DNA of 64,000 bases from Litorisediminicola beolgyonensis (GCF_042679605.1 NZ_JBHTMU010000010.1:1-64000); one strand, 5' to 3'; shown: positions 7,583-16,177, counted from the stretch's first letter. Made by a program: numbers and translations. The notes: generated by a model from the letters alone, not told the origin.

Positions 7583-8646
7583 CGTTGCTCTCCTGTCTGT
7601 CGATCAAGGTTCAAAAGCGGCAGGATGCTTGCCGTGGACCCGTCGACAATGATCTTGGAACCAATTCCCGGCAGAACATCCTGAAGGGTTTCGATGTAGA
7701 TCCGGCGCCGGGTCACTTCGGGCGCCAGACGGTATTCCGTCAGGAGCGCCGTGAATCTGGCCGCATCGCCCTCGGCTTCGTTGATCCGCCTCAGGCGATA
7801 ACCATCGGCTTCGCGGATGCGCTGGTCTTTTTCGCCTTCGGCCAGAGGTATGACGCGGTTGTATTCGCGGCGGGCCTCGTTGATGATCCGCTCCTTCTCT
7901 TGTTGTGCCTGGTTGACCTCGTTGAACGAGGCTTGAACCGGCTGGGGCGGATTGATGTTCTTCAGCTGTACCTGATCGATGCTGATGCCCATCGCGTATT
8001 TGGTCGCGAGCGCCTGCATCTTCAGCAGGGCTTCGCTTTCGATTTCCTGGCGCCCGACGGTGATCACCTCGTCGACTGTGCGGTCTCCCACGACTTCGCG
8101 CATGACGGACTCCGAGACGTAACGCAGGGTCGCGCTCGGCTCACGCACCTCGAACAGAAATTTCCGAGGTTCGGAAATCCGGTACTGCACCACCCACTCC
8201 ACGAGCGCGGCGTTGAGATCGCCAGTCACCATCTCGGTCTCGCGGCGACCGTCCGTCGGGCTCTGATAGGGATCGGAGGCACCCGGAGTCGTGAACCCGA
8301 ACTCCTGTTTCAGCTGGCGCTTGACCGGGACCAACGTGGTCACGTCAATCCCGAACGGGATCTTGAAGTGCAGCCCCGGAGGGACCTCGGCCGCGTACTT
8401 CCCGAACCGTTGGACAATTGCGACGGAGTCGCTCGGCACCGTGTAATATGCGGTCCACGCCCCAAACGCCGCAAGCGCAATGGCGGCCCCGATTGCAAGA
8501 CGCTTCACCGGTGGCAGACCGTCCGGCAGGATGCCGTGCAGCCGATCCCGGCCCCGCCTGAGAATTGCATCAACCTCAGGGGGAACGCGGGTCTGCTTGT
8601 TTTTCCAAGGTCCGCGATCTTCCGGTCCATTGTCATCAGAAGGCAT
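7579..8646 (-). CDS. hflK: SPFH-domain protease modulator HflK
   Basis: A 355-residue protein, taking the ATG at 8646, which has GGAG six bases upstream. The cytoplasmic N-terminus is short (GPEDRGPWKNKQ) without the long Gly-rich tail of many HflK. One transmembrane helix (LAIGAAIALAAFGAWTAYYT) is followed by the SPFH domain (VAIVQRFGKYAAEVPPGLHF, the VVGDRTVDEVI region, NINPPQPVQASFNEVNQAQQ) and a C-terminal helical segment. It forms the FtsH-regulating HflKC complex with the overlapping downstream gene. Here it is associated with transglutaminases and a chaperonin operon, suggesting membrane-protein quality control under stress. Confidence 0.9.
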   Translation of the reverse strand: MPSDDNGPEDRGPWKNKQTRVPPEVDAILRRGRDRLHGILPDGLPPVKRLAIGAAIALAAFGAWTAYYTVPSDSVAIVQRFGKYAAEVPPGLHFKIPFGIDVTTLVPVKRQLKQEFGFTTPGASDPYQSPTDGRRETEMVTGDLNAALVEWVVQYRISEPRKFLFEVREPSATLRYVSESVMREVVGDRTVDEVITVGRQEIESEALLKMQALATKYAMGISIDQVQLKNINPPQPVQASFNEVNQAQQEKERIINEARREYNRVIPLAEGEKDQRIREADGYRLRRINEAEGDAARFTALLTEYRLAPEVTRRRIYIETLQDVLPGIGSKIIVDGSTASILPLLNLDRQTGEQR

Positions 8647-8753
8647 CGCAAGCTCCTGTCTCGGTTTTGGCACTCGGGGCGATGCCTGGCTCGCGCGTTT
8701 GACGGTGCGGCCCGTTTTGCGCCATCACATCGTCGGCTCTGAACGGCATGACC

Positions 8754-9098
8754 TCAGAGGTCCAGTTCCTTCAGGCAGGCTTCAGCAATGTCACGGTCCG
8801 GGGCATCGGTTCCTGGCATCGTCGCCCAGCCCGCCTCCATCAGGGCATCGCGCCTCTGGTAGGTTGAAGCTGCCCGGATCGTTGCAAGCTTGTCCGCCCG
8901 AGCCGGGTCTGACCGCGCCATGTCGAGGCAGACCGGTACCATTGAGGCGACGACATCGTTACGGGACATCGCCATCGCCCGGTCATTCGAGGTGCCGCCG
9001 GTCACCCAGCCACCCCATGAAAATCCGACGACGCCGACAAAGACAGCACCGATCACGGCGCCATAGATGCCGGGTTTGAGCCGTTCGGGAGTATTCAT
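8754..9098 (-). CDS. Small single-span membrane protein
   Basis: A 114-residue protein. A short polar N-terminus (MNTPERLKPG) is followed by one hydrophobic helix rich in Gly (IYGAVIGAVFVGVVGFSWGG) and a periplasmic-looking ~80-residue helical domain with two Cys (PVCLDMARSD and EACLKEL). I recall similar proteins next to this gene set in other alphaproteobacteria, but they have no assigned function. Its start overlaps the stop of the upstream LPAG-YE gene (ATGA), and it precedes hflK by about 110 bp. It could be an accessory of the HflKC complex, by context only. Confidence 0.65.
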   Translation of the reverse strand: MNTPERLKPGIYGAVIGAVFVGVVGFSWGGWVTGGTSNDRAMAMSRNDVVASMVPVCLDMARSDPARADKLATIRAASTYQRRDALMEAGWATMPGTDAPDRDIAEACLKELDL

Positions 9099-9409
9099 TT
9101 CAAGTCCTCCTGCGGAGAAAGCGCCGCTTCGCTGTGGTTGTTCATCTCAGTCCGACCCTGATCCCGGCTCAGCGCCTCATTCAGGCCGCGCTCTGATATC
9201 GTGTGCAATTCCATCCAACCCGTCCGATCCCCTCTGCCAGGAACGGTCATATGGGTCGCCTTTCTCTGATACGTTTCGAACCCTTGCCCGCGGAGAAGTT
9301 CTTCCTGAATCAGGACTTCGTAGTCCCCGGCCGGTAGTTCGTCCGGAAAATCGGCTAGGCTGAACGGGTACATGAAAGTCACCCTCAAACTGGATGAACG
9401 CACGCTCAT
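9095..9409 (-). CDS. Conserved hypothetical protein, 'LPAG-YE' family (short form)
   Basis: A 104-residue protein. The ATG at 9409 is chosen for the strong GGAGG six bases upstream; the longer open frame upstream has no start support. The N-terminus, MYPFSLADFPDELPAGDYEV, parallels the 177-residue protein at 3041-3574, which defines a small family within this island. A central RKATHMTVPGRGDRTGWMEL segment and a polar C-terminus follow. No signal peptide or membrane span is seen. It is the first gene of the minus-strand cluster and is translationally coupled to the membrane protein gene that follows. Confidence 0.7.
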   Translation of the reverse strand: MSVRSSSLRVTFMYPFSLADFPDELPAGDYEVLIQEELLRGQGFETYQRKATHMTVPGRGDRTGWMELHTISERGLNEALSRDQGRTEMNNHSEAALSPQEDLK

Positions 9410-9681
9410 CTCTGGCCTCCACGATTTTGGCAGATCCGTCGCTCGCCACTGTTGACGGCCCCTTGGATTCCGGACCTGATCAGTCGAACGATTTCTCCTC
9501 TTGTACTTCGGAACCGTTCGACTCGTGCTGACACATGTTAGTCCCGGGCGCCGCGCGGGTAGCGAACACCCTGGAGAGGTTTGCGGGCACTGACCTGTGT
9601 AAGGGCGCGGGGACCGACCAGCGCGTACATTTTGGGAAACAGGGATGATCTGCATTCCTGCTACCCTTGAAAGGATTGGCT

Positions 9682-10107
9682 ATGGCCGACCCCAATGTAC
9701 TCAACCCGCACCCGCCCGAGTTCGATCGGTTTCTCCATGCCTCCGTCGGCGAGGACCGGAACGGCTATGCGGTGACTGTGCTCTCCACGCTCGCGCGGCT
9801 TGGCCTCGATCCCTGGAAGGAAACTGATGAACTGGTCATGCTGGGGCACGACGCCGCGCAGGCACGCTTGGGAAGGCTGCTTGCCCGATTTCGGGACGTA
9901 CCCGCGCTCGCCAGCGATCATGGCAGGATCGCACGAGACTTGAGCCAGCTGCTTCCTGAAAAACCTAAGTCAGGTGCCATGCAGCGCGCTGCCTCGACGG
10001 TGTGCGGCGGTCGCCCTGAAACAAGTGGAGCGATCTGGACGGTGATCGCGCTCATCTTTGTGCTGTTTCAGATGTTCATGGTTGGCGGGTCGGGGTCAGG
10101 CGAATGA
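9682..10107 (+). CDS. Hypothetical protein with C-terminal membrane anchor
   Basis: A 141-residue protein. The ATG at 9682 has AAAGGA upstream at good spacing. The first 100 residues are soluble and helical (FDRFLHASVGEDRNGYAVTV, LARLGLDPWKETDELVMLG, RLGRLLARFRDVPALASDHG). A single hydrophobic helix, WTVIALIFVLFQMFMV, lies at the very C-terminus, as in tail-anchored proteins. It overlaps the following gene by 4 bp (ATGA) and is divergent from the hflKC cluster, sharing a ~270-bp intergenic region with it. I do not recognise a domain; the coupling suggests a shared function with the NTF2-like protein. Confidence 0.65.
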   Translation: MADPNVLNPHPPEFDRFLHASVGEDRNGYAVTVLSTLARLGLDPWKETDELVMLGHDAAQARLGRLLARFRDVPALASDHGRIARDLSQLLPEKPKSGAMQRAASTVCGGRPETSGAIWTVIALIFVLFQMFMVGGSGSGE

Positions 10108-10517
10108 CAGTCTCAACTGCAGCCATTGGCAGACCGGCACATGCGGCACACAAGTCGAGTACGCTTTCTCCACACGAACAGGGCATACTCTGGGACATGG
10201 AGGAACGCTTCTGGACCAGTGGCGCCGACAACGCGCGGGTGACGACAGCGACCAACGCCGTCATGGTCTTCCCTTATCCGCCCGGCATCCTCCAGGGCGA
10301 CCAGATCTGGACCCACATTCGCGAAAACACTGGCTGGCGCACCGTTGTCATGGCCGAACGGCGCGTGATGCGGTGTCATGACATCGCGATCCTCACCTAT
10401 CGTGTCTCGGCGGAGAAGCCCGACGTGCCAATCTACAAGGCGCTCTGCGCCTCGGCCTATCTTAACGATGACGAGGCTTGGGTAAGGATTTCCCACCAGC
10501 AAACTGCGGTTACTTGA
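10104..10517 (+). CDS. NTF2-like (DUF4440/SnoaL-type) protein
   Basis: A 137-residue protein whose central part (EQGILWDMEERFWTSGADNA, MVFPYPPGILQGDQIW, VMRCHDIAILTYRVSA and the closing YLNDDEAWVRISHQQT) fits the cone-shaped NTF2-like fold: a helix pair, a small pocket and long C-terminal strands ending in W-x-x-x-x-HQQT. Members bind or turn over small ligands or act as scaffolds, and nothing here identifies the ligand. It is translationally coupled to the membrane-anchored protein upstream. Confidence 0.7.
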   Translation: MTVSTAAIGRPAHAAHKSSTLSPHEQGILWDMEERFWTSGADNARVTTATNAVMVFPYPPGILQGDQIWTHIRENTGWRTVVMAERRVMRCHDIAILTYRVSAEKPDVPIYKALCASAYLNDDEAWVRISHQQTAVT

Positions 10518-10736
10518 GACGCGCAGAGGCATACGACCTGACCTGCCTCATGCGTCGGGGCTAACCTGCGTCAGTGCGGCGGGGCGCCGACTCCGGTTAG
10601 GTGAGACGTGCTCACCGAATATTTGGTGGTGCATCTTTTTCCAAGCACCCGAGAAGCGTGTGGGCGCGTCGGTCCCCAAGGGACGGCGTGTCGACACGCT
10701 TCTTATTCTCGGAACGTTCAAGAAAGGACAACTCCA

Positions 10737-10925
10737 GTGACTCCCGAAAAGGACAAAACCGCCGAGAAGATGACCTCCTTGAAGGCCGCATGGGACAAAG
10801 CGCCCGCTGGTCCGAAGAAAGATGCAGCGCTGAAGCACTACCGGGCAGCCGAGAAGGCGCATACGGCGAAGAACGACGCCGAGACCAACAAGGAACTCGA
10901 TGCGGCGACCCACGCCCTTGCGTAA
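10737..10925 (+). CDS. Small charged helical protein
   Basis: A 62-residue protein starting at a GTG (10737) with AAAGGA nine bases upstream. The sequence is almost entirely Lys/Ala/Asp/Glu (EKDKTAEKMTSLKAAWDKAP, KKDAALKHYRAAEKAHTAKN) and predicts two amphipathic helices. It resembles small stress-induced or nucleoid-type alphaproteobacterial proteins of unknown function. It stands alone between the NTF2-like gene and the Crp/Fnr regulator. Confidence 0.6.
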   Translation: MTPEKDKTAEKMTSLKAAWDKAPAGPKKDAALKHYRAAEKAHTAKNDAETNKELDAATHALA

Positions 10926-10983
10926 CCTCCGGCGTCTGACGTGAACACTGGGGACGCCTGTAGAGCAAGAGAGGGAGGCTCTC

Positions 10984-11719
10984 TCACTTCAGGAGCGGGC
11001 CGCTCTGATCCAGATAGGCTGCATCAAACTCAGCCAGTTCCACCAACCCGGCATGATCTTCAAAGGACACGCGACCGTCTCGAAAGGTCACCAGCCCTCT
11101 TTCGCGCAGCTGGCGCAGGACGCGATTCACATGAATTGCACTTAACCCCAGCACATCCGCGAGGTGGTACTGGGTCAGCGGGCAGTCGTACCCATCCTTG
11201 GTCCCCATGCCCACCAGCGCAAGCCGCGATCCCAGTTCCAACAGAAAATGCGCCATCCGGGCGTCCGCATCACGCCGACCGATCCCGACGAGATGTTCGA
11301 CCACCATTGCCTCGTCCCGTGACGCGGCCCAGAGTATGGCCGTCGCAAGCCTGGGCGTCTGCGCGAAGGCGTCCAAAAGGTCACTCTTGAGAACCTCGGC
11401 GGCCATGATGTCCACGATCGGCTCGAAACTGTGGTCCGAGGTCCGCAGCAGCACGCTGCGCAGGCCGAGGAAATCCCCGGGCACCTGGAAGTCGACGATC
11501 TGGCGCGTTCCGTCAGGTTGAAGCTTGTAGGAACAGACCCAGCCTTCCGACAGGATATACGCGGCTTGATCGGATTGCCCCTGATGCACCATATCGCGCC
11601 CCGCGACGAAGGAGCGACGGCGCTGGTGCAGGCGCTCGAGCACGTCCAACTCTGCCTTTGACAAAGCGACAAAGGCCGAAAGCTTGCGGGTCAAAGGGCT
11701 GTGTTCAGTTGATGTCATT
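10984..11719 (-). CDS. Crp/Fnr-family transcriptional regulator
   Basis: A 244-residue regulator. The ATG at 11719 has GGGAG five bases upstream. An N-terminal cyclic-nucleotide-binding-like beta-barrel (FVAGRDMVHQGQSDQAAYIL, GTRQIVDFQVPGDFLGLRS) and a long dimer helix precede a C-terminal winged HTH (LTQYHLADVLGLSAIHVNRV, then LRQLRERGLVTFRDGRV). The N-terminal Cys cluster of true FNR is missing, so it is not an iron-sulphur oxygen sensor; its ligand is unknown. It is divergent from the 78-residue gene at 11868 and lies between the two halves of the island's stress genes, making it the best candidate for their local regulator. Confidence 0.9.
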
Positions 11720-11867
11720 GAGTCTCCCGGCGTGTCGCGGCCCAAGAGCGGAAATCGGCCCGGACACTGCTCTGGATCAGTCCAGCATAGAGCACTTCCT
11801 GCGAAAAGTACGGATGCATTAGAACCCCACCTTTCACCGGTTCGCTATGCAAAGGAAGGAGACCCAG

Positions 11868-12104
11868 ATGTTCACCGCAAGCGAACATGCAGGTCAGGCC
11901 GCCCTTTCGATCTGTGAGGCGCTGCTGCTTGCCATGAACGATCGCGGACTGCTGCCAGAGCACGAGATCGTGGGGGTTCTTCGCGACGCCGCAGCGACCC
12001 ACGAGAACGCGGTCGGTACCGACCATGAGACGGATATCCACCGAGCTGTCGCGGACCTGATCAACGCGATCATCGCCGGCGGCTACTCAGGTCGACGCTT
12101 GTGA
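11868..12104 (+). CDS. Small helical conserved hypothetical protein
   Basis: A 78-residue protein starting at ATG 11868, with GGAG six bases upstream. The sequence is one compact helical domain (SICEALLLAMNDRGLLPEHE, IVGVLRDAAATHEN) ending with AVADLINAIIAGGYSGRR. No named domain was recognised. It is divergent from the Crp/Fnr gene and precedes the chaperonin operon by about 200 bp, so it may be a target of that regulator. Confidence 0.6.
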   Translation: MFTASEHAGQAALSICEALLLAMNDRGLLPEHEIVGVLRDAAATHENAVGTDHETDIHRAVADLINAIIAGGYSGRRL

Positions 12105-12217
12105 AGTCGAGCTTCGACGAACTGCGGGAGCAATTATGGATATCAAGTGATTAGAAGTCGAATGATTATCTTTGAGACGCTATTGTAGACCCCCTGCTGA
12201 GCCATCACTTCAATGGC

Positions 12218-12244
12218 ATGGCACTCCGGTATGGCGAGTGCCAA
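12218..12244 (+). promoter_or_regulatory. CIRCE operator (HrcA binding site) upstream of groES
   Basis: TGGCACTC (12219-12226), nine bases, then GAGTGCCA (12236-12243). This is a perfect 8-bp inverted repeat with the N9 spacing and GCACTC/GAGTGC core of the CIRCE element. It sits 55 bases before the groES start, where HrcA repression of chaperonin operons acts. HrcA itself is not in the window, so regulation would use the host's HrcA. Confidence 0.88.
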
Positions 12245-12298
12245 AGCACCTTCGAACATCGCCATGCTCCCTTGGACATCCGAAAAAGGAGCACTCAA

Positions 12299-12586
12299 TT
12301 GACGTTCACTCCCCTCCACGACCGGGTGCTCGTTCGCCGCATTGAAGGCGACGAGACGACCAAGGGCGGTCTCATCATTCCCGATACTGCCAAGGAGAAG
12401 CCTCAAGAAGGCGAAGTTGTCTCCGTTGGTGCCGGGGGAAGGCGCGAGGACGGCGAGCGCATCCCGATGGATGTCAAAGCCGGCGACCGGATCCTGTTTG
12501 GAAAATGGTCCGGCTCAGAGATCAAACTCGATGGCGAAGACCTTCTGATCATGAAGGAGAGCGACATTCTCGGCGTGATCGCCTGA
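12299..12586 (+). CDS. groES: Co-chaperonin GroES
   Basis: A 95-residue GroES of normal length. The start is TTG at 12299, with AGGAG seven bases upstream; it places FTPLHDRVLVRRIEGDE at the N-terminus as in the family. The mobile-loop segment (ETTKGGLIIPDTAKEKPQ) and the closing DLLIMKESDILGVI are present. GroES caps the GroEL ring during protein folding in the cytoplasm. It lies behind a CIRCE element and 44 bp before groEL. The gene is intact although its partner is frameshifted, so it could still serve another GroEL. Confidence 0.95.
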   Translation: MTFTPLHDRVLVRRIEGDETTKGGLIIPDTAKEKPQEGEVVSVGAGGRREDGERIPMDVKAGDRILFGKWSGSEIKLDGEDLLIMKESDILGVIA

Positions 12587-12630
12587 GTCCGAAGCCTTTC
12601 ACATCAACCTCAGTCTCAGGAATTCACACC

Positions 12631-14294
12631 ATGTCTGCCAAGGAAGTTCGGTTCAGTACCGATGCCCGCGACCGAATGCTGAATGGCATCAACACGCTGG
12701 CCAATGCCGTCAAGATCACCCTCGGCCCCAAGGGCCGAAACGTCATTCTCGATAAATCCTGGGGTGCGCCGCGCATCACCAAGGACGGTGTGACCGTCGC
12801 CAAGGAGATCGAGCTGTCGGACCAATTCGAGAATATGGGCGCCCAAATGGTCAAGGAAGTCGCGCAGCGCACGAACGACGAGGCCGGCGACGGAACCACC
12901 ACGGCAACCGTGCTCGCCCATGCGATTGTCCGGGAAGGCATGAAGTCGGTTGCGGCCGGCATGAACCCGATGGATCTCAAGCGCGGGATCGACAAAGCCG
13001 TCGCTGCGGTCGTGGCCGAGATCAAGACCATGTCCAGACCGGTCGGCGACAGCGACGAGATTGCCAAGGTCGGCACCATTTCGGCCAATGGAGAGGTCGC
13101 GGTCGGCCGCCAGATTGCAGATGCGATGGCCAAGGTCGGCAACGAAGGTGTGATCACCGTCGAGGAAAACAAGGGGTCGGAGACCGAGACCGAAGTGGTC
13201 GAAGGCATGCAGTTAGACCGCGGTTATCTGAGCCCCTATTTCGTCACGAATGCTCAGAAAATGGTCGTCGAGGTGGATGACTGCGTCGTCCTGCTTCACG
13301 AGAAGAAGCTGACCTCTCTCATATCCATGGTGCCGTTGCTGGAGGCCGTGATGGAGGCCGAGAAGCAACTGCTAATCGTGGCCGAGGATATCGAAGGCGA
13401 GGCGCTGGCGACGCTGGTCGTCAACAAGCTGCGCGGCGGATTGAAGGTGGCGGCCGTCAAGGCGCCGGGCTTCGGGGATCGCCGCAAGGCGATGATGGAA
13501 GACATCGCCGCAAGGCGATGATGGAAGACATCGCCGTGCTGACGGGCGGTCAGGTGATTTCCGTGGAAATGGGCACCAAGCTGGAGAATGTCACCATGGA
13601 CATGCTCGGATCCGCCAGAAAGGTCAGGATCACCAAGGATGACACGACCATCATCGACGGTGCCGGCGACAGAGACGCGATCGCTGCGCGCGTGACGCAG
13701 ATCCGGGCGCAGGTCGAGGACACCACCTCGGACTACGACAAGGAGAAGCTGCAGGAACGGCTCGCCAAGCTTGCCGGTGGCATTGCCGTAATCCGGGTCG
13801 GCGGGGCAACCGAGATCGAGGTGAAGGAGCGCAAGGACCGCGTCGACGACGCGCTGAACGCCACCCGCGCTGCGGTTCAGGAAGGTGTCGTGCCCGGCGG
13901 CGGCGTGGCCCTGGTTCACGCTAGCAAGGTGCTGGCGACTCTGGAGGGTGAGAACAATGATCAGGATGCCGGCATCAAGATCGTCCGCCGCGCGATCCAG
14001 GCTCCGCTGCGCCAGATCGCCGAAAATGCCGGGGTCGACGGATCGGTTGTCGTCGGAAAGGTGATCGAGAACGACAGCCCAAACTTCGGTTTCGACGCAC
14101 AGGCCGAAGAATACGGCGACATGCTGAAGGCCGGTGTCATCGATCCGACGAAAGTCGTTCGGATCGCCCTGGAAAACGCCGCGTCCATTGCCGGGCTATT
14201 GATCACGACCGAGGCGATGGTCGCGCAAAAGCCCAAAGTGGGCGGCGCCGGTAACGAAATGGCCGATATGAGTGGAATGGGCGGATTGATGTGA
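12631..14294 (+). pseudogene. groEL: Chaperonin GroEL, frameshifted by a 26-bp tandem duplication
   Basis: The first frame (12631-13521, 296 residues, AGGA before the ATG) runs from SAKEVRFSTDARDRMLNGIN through GDGTTTATVLAHAIVREGM to FGDRRKAMMEDIA, then ends prematurely after three spurious residues. The second frame resumes at MMEDIAVLTGGQVIS (13518) and continues to a normal Gly/Met C-terminus (GNEMADMSGMGGLM) at 14294. Removing one copy of the duplicated 26 bp restores a 545-residue GroEL of family length. The break lies in the apical substrate-binding domain, so neither half should form a working ring. Stop and restart overlap as ATGA with AAGG nearby, so two polypeptides might still be made. 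A sequencing or assembly artefact is possible. Confidence 0.9.
13480..13531 (+). repeat. Exact 26-bp tandem duplication within groEL
   Basis: Bases 13480-13505 and 13506-13531 are identical (unit begins CGCCGCAAGGCGATGATGG and ends GACAT), and a third partial CGCCG follows. Because 26 is not a multiple of three, the duplication shifts the reading frame. Perfect identity points to a very recent slippage or recombination event, or to an assembly error. Confidence 0.97.
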
Positions 14295-14400
14295 ATGGGC
14301 GGGGCCTGTGCGCAGGAGCCTCGGGACGAGAAATCACATTCCTGAAGGATATGAATGCCGATCTGTTCAGCAAAATAATTCACAATCAGGAGAAACGGAA

Positions 14401-14535
14401 ATGACCAAAGGTAACAAGCAACGCGGCAACCGTGAAGCGAAGAAGCCCAAGAAGGTGAAAGAAAAGGTGGTTGCAACAGCCGATTTCACGAAGGGCAAAG
14501 CCCTGACCAATCTAGGCGAGCACAAGAAGAAATAA
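14401..14535 (+). CDS. Small basic lysine-rich protein
   Basis: A 44-residue protein starting at ATG 14401, with AGGAG upstream. The sequence is strongly basic (TKGNKQRGNREAKKPKKVKE) and ends KALTNLGEHKKK. Short proteins with the KGNKQRGNREAKKPKK pattern are widespread in alphaproteobacteria without assigned function, as I recall; charge and size suggest nucleic-acid or ribosome binding. It follows groEL by about 100 bp in the same orientation and may be part of the same stress response. Confidence 0.7.
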   Translation: MTKGNKQRGNREAKKPKKVKEKVVATADFTKGKALTNLGEHKKK

Positions 14536-14553
14536 GTAGAGGGCCAAGTGATT

Positions 14554-14587
14554 GGCTATCACTGAATATCGGCTATCACTGAATACG
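14554..14587. repeat. Two-copy 17-bp tandem repeat between small gene and nhaA
   Basis: GGCTATCACTGAATATC (14554-14570) is followed directly by GGCTATCACTGAATACG (14571-14587), identical over 15 of 17 bases. It lies in the 286-bp non-coding stretch before nhaA, in which I see nothing else definite. It may be a regulator binding array or simple slippage. Confidence 0.6.
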
Positions 14588-14821
14588 GAGCCAGATGGCG
14601 GCGGGAGACGACGCGCATAACTCTTGGCAGAGCTTCCGCTGCGCAAGGCTGCACCTATGAGACGGGAAGCACCGGAGATTCCTTTCTTTCGCGGAGGCCC
14701 GGACGCTTGCCGCCTGAGCCGTCCGGGACGCGGCTGAGGCGCCGGCGACTGCGTCTCGTGGTCAGCGCACCTGCGTTGCGATGACAAAGACTCTGTCGAC
14801 CCGCTAAGGTATGTTTCTCCC

Positions 14822-16177
14822 GTGATCGATACTCATCAAGGCCTGCCCCATGAGGCCGCCGACAGCATAACGAAACCCTTCGCACGCTTCCTGAAGATCG
14901 AAGCGGCAGCTGGTGGGCTCCTGCTCCTGGCTGTTCTGCTGGCTTTGGGGCTGGCCAACTCGCCGTGGCAAGAAGGCTTTCTTCGTTTCTGGGAGACCCC
15001 CATCGGTCTCACATTCGGCTCGTTGGATTTCACCCGCTCTCTGCGGCACTGGATCAACGACGGTCTGATGACCCTTTTCTTCTTCGTGCTTTCGCTGGAA
15101 CTCAAGCGCGAGTTGGTGCTGGGCGAATTGCGAAACCCTCGACAGGCCGCCCTGCCGTTCGCAGGCGCCTTGGGTGGCATGGTCGTGCCGGTCTCTCTGT
15201 ATCTTGTGTTGATGTCCGGGCAACCCGGCATGCACGGCTGGGGAACCGTGATGGCGACTGATACGGCCTTCGTGATCGGGTGCCTGGCGCTCTTCGGAAG
15301 CCGGATACCGCCCACCTTGCGATTGTTCCTGCTGTCTCTGGCCATTTTTGATGACGTCGGTGCAATCCTCGTGGTCGCCTTCGGTTACGGTGAGGCGTTA
15401 AACTGGTCGGCTCTCGGATTGGGCTTTCTGGGGATTGGTATCGTCGCAGGCGCCTCGCGACTCGGGATCAGAAGCGTACCGGTCTATTTCCTTCTGGGAG
15501 CGGCAGTCTGGTTATGCTTCGATGTTTCCGGCGTCCACGCGACCATTGCAGGTGTCATTCTGGGCCTGATGACGCCAACGCGCATATGGGTGAGCGATGC
15601 CCGCCTGCGTGAGATCCTTGGGCGGGTACTCGCCGTTCCTACTAGCGAACGCCGACAAGGAGATGCGGCAAGCCACCGCGATCTGCGTCAAGCCGGCAGA
15701 GCGGTCACAGAGTCGCTCTCACCAGTCGAACGGCTCGAGATGATGCTGCACCCCTGGGTCGGCTTTGCAATCATGCCGATCTTCGCACTGGCAAATGCCG
15801 GCATCACGATTGAGGGTGTCGATTTCGTACAACCGGTCTCGCTGGCGATCATTGTCGGCCTCGTGTTGGGAAAACCGATCGGCGTCTTCGTGTTCGGCTG
15901 GATTGCCGTACGATCCGGCCTAGCGGCACTCGCGCCGGGCTTGTCGTGGCCGTTCGTTCTGGCCGGCTCTTTTCTGACGGGGATCGGTTTCACGATGTCG
16001 TTGTTCATCGCAGGCCTCGCATTCGACAGTTCCGTCCTGAATGCGGCAAAGTTGGGTATTCTCGGCGGATCGGCGCTCTCGGCGACAATTGGCATCCTCA
16101 TGCTGCTACTCCTGACGCTTCTCGTAGCCCGAACAGGAAGCGCCACGGCAGCTGGGCATAAAGATCAGAAAATCTAG
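14822..16177 (+). CDS. nhaA: Na+/H+ antiporter NhaA
   Basis: A 451-residue polytopic inner-membrane antiporter with a GTG start at 14822. Diagnostic NhaA motifs are SLELKRELVLGELR, ATDTAFVIGCLALFG, FLLSLAIFDDVGAILVVA (the paired Asp of the transport site) and LVLGKPIGVFVFGW. It exports Na+ in exchange for protons for salt and alkaline tolerance. The cytoplasmic loop before HPWVGFAIMPIFALANAGI is somewhat extended (RRQGDAASHRDLRQAG). It converges with the SLC13 gene, with which it shares 4 bp. Ion homeostasis fits the island's stress theme. Confidence 0.95.
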   Translation: MIDTHQGLPHEAADSITKPFARFLKIEAAAGGLLLLAVLLALGLANSPWQEGFLRFWETPIGLTFGSLDFTRSLRHWINDGLMTLFFFVLSLELKRELVLGELRNPRQAALPFAGALGGMVVPVSLYLVLMSGQPGMHGWGTVMATDTAFVIGCLALFGSRIPPTLRLFLLSLAIFDDVGAILVVAFGYGEALNWSALGLGFLGIGIVAGASRLGIRSVPVYFLLGAAVWLCFDVSGVHATIAGVILGLMTPTRIWVSDARLREILGRVLAVPTSERRQGDAASHRDLRQAGRAVTESLSPVERLEMMLHPWVGFAIMPIFALANAGITIEGVDFVQPVSLAIIVGLVLGKPIGVFVFGWIAVRSGLAALAPGLSWPFVLAGSFLTGIGFTMSLFIAGLAFDSSVLNAAKLGILGGSALSATIGILMLLLLTLLVARTGSATAAGHKDQKI

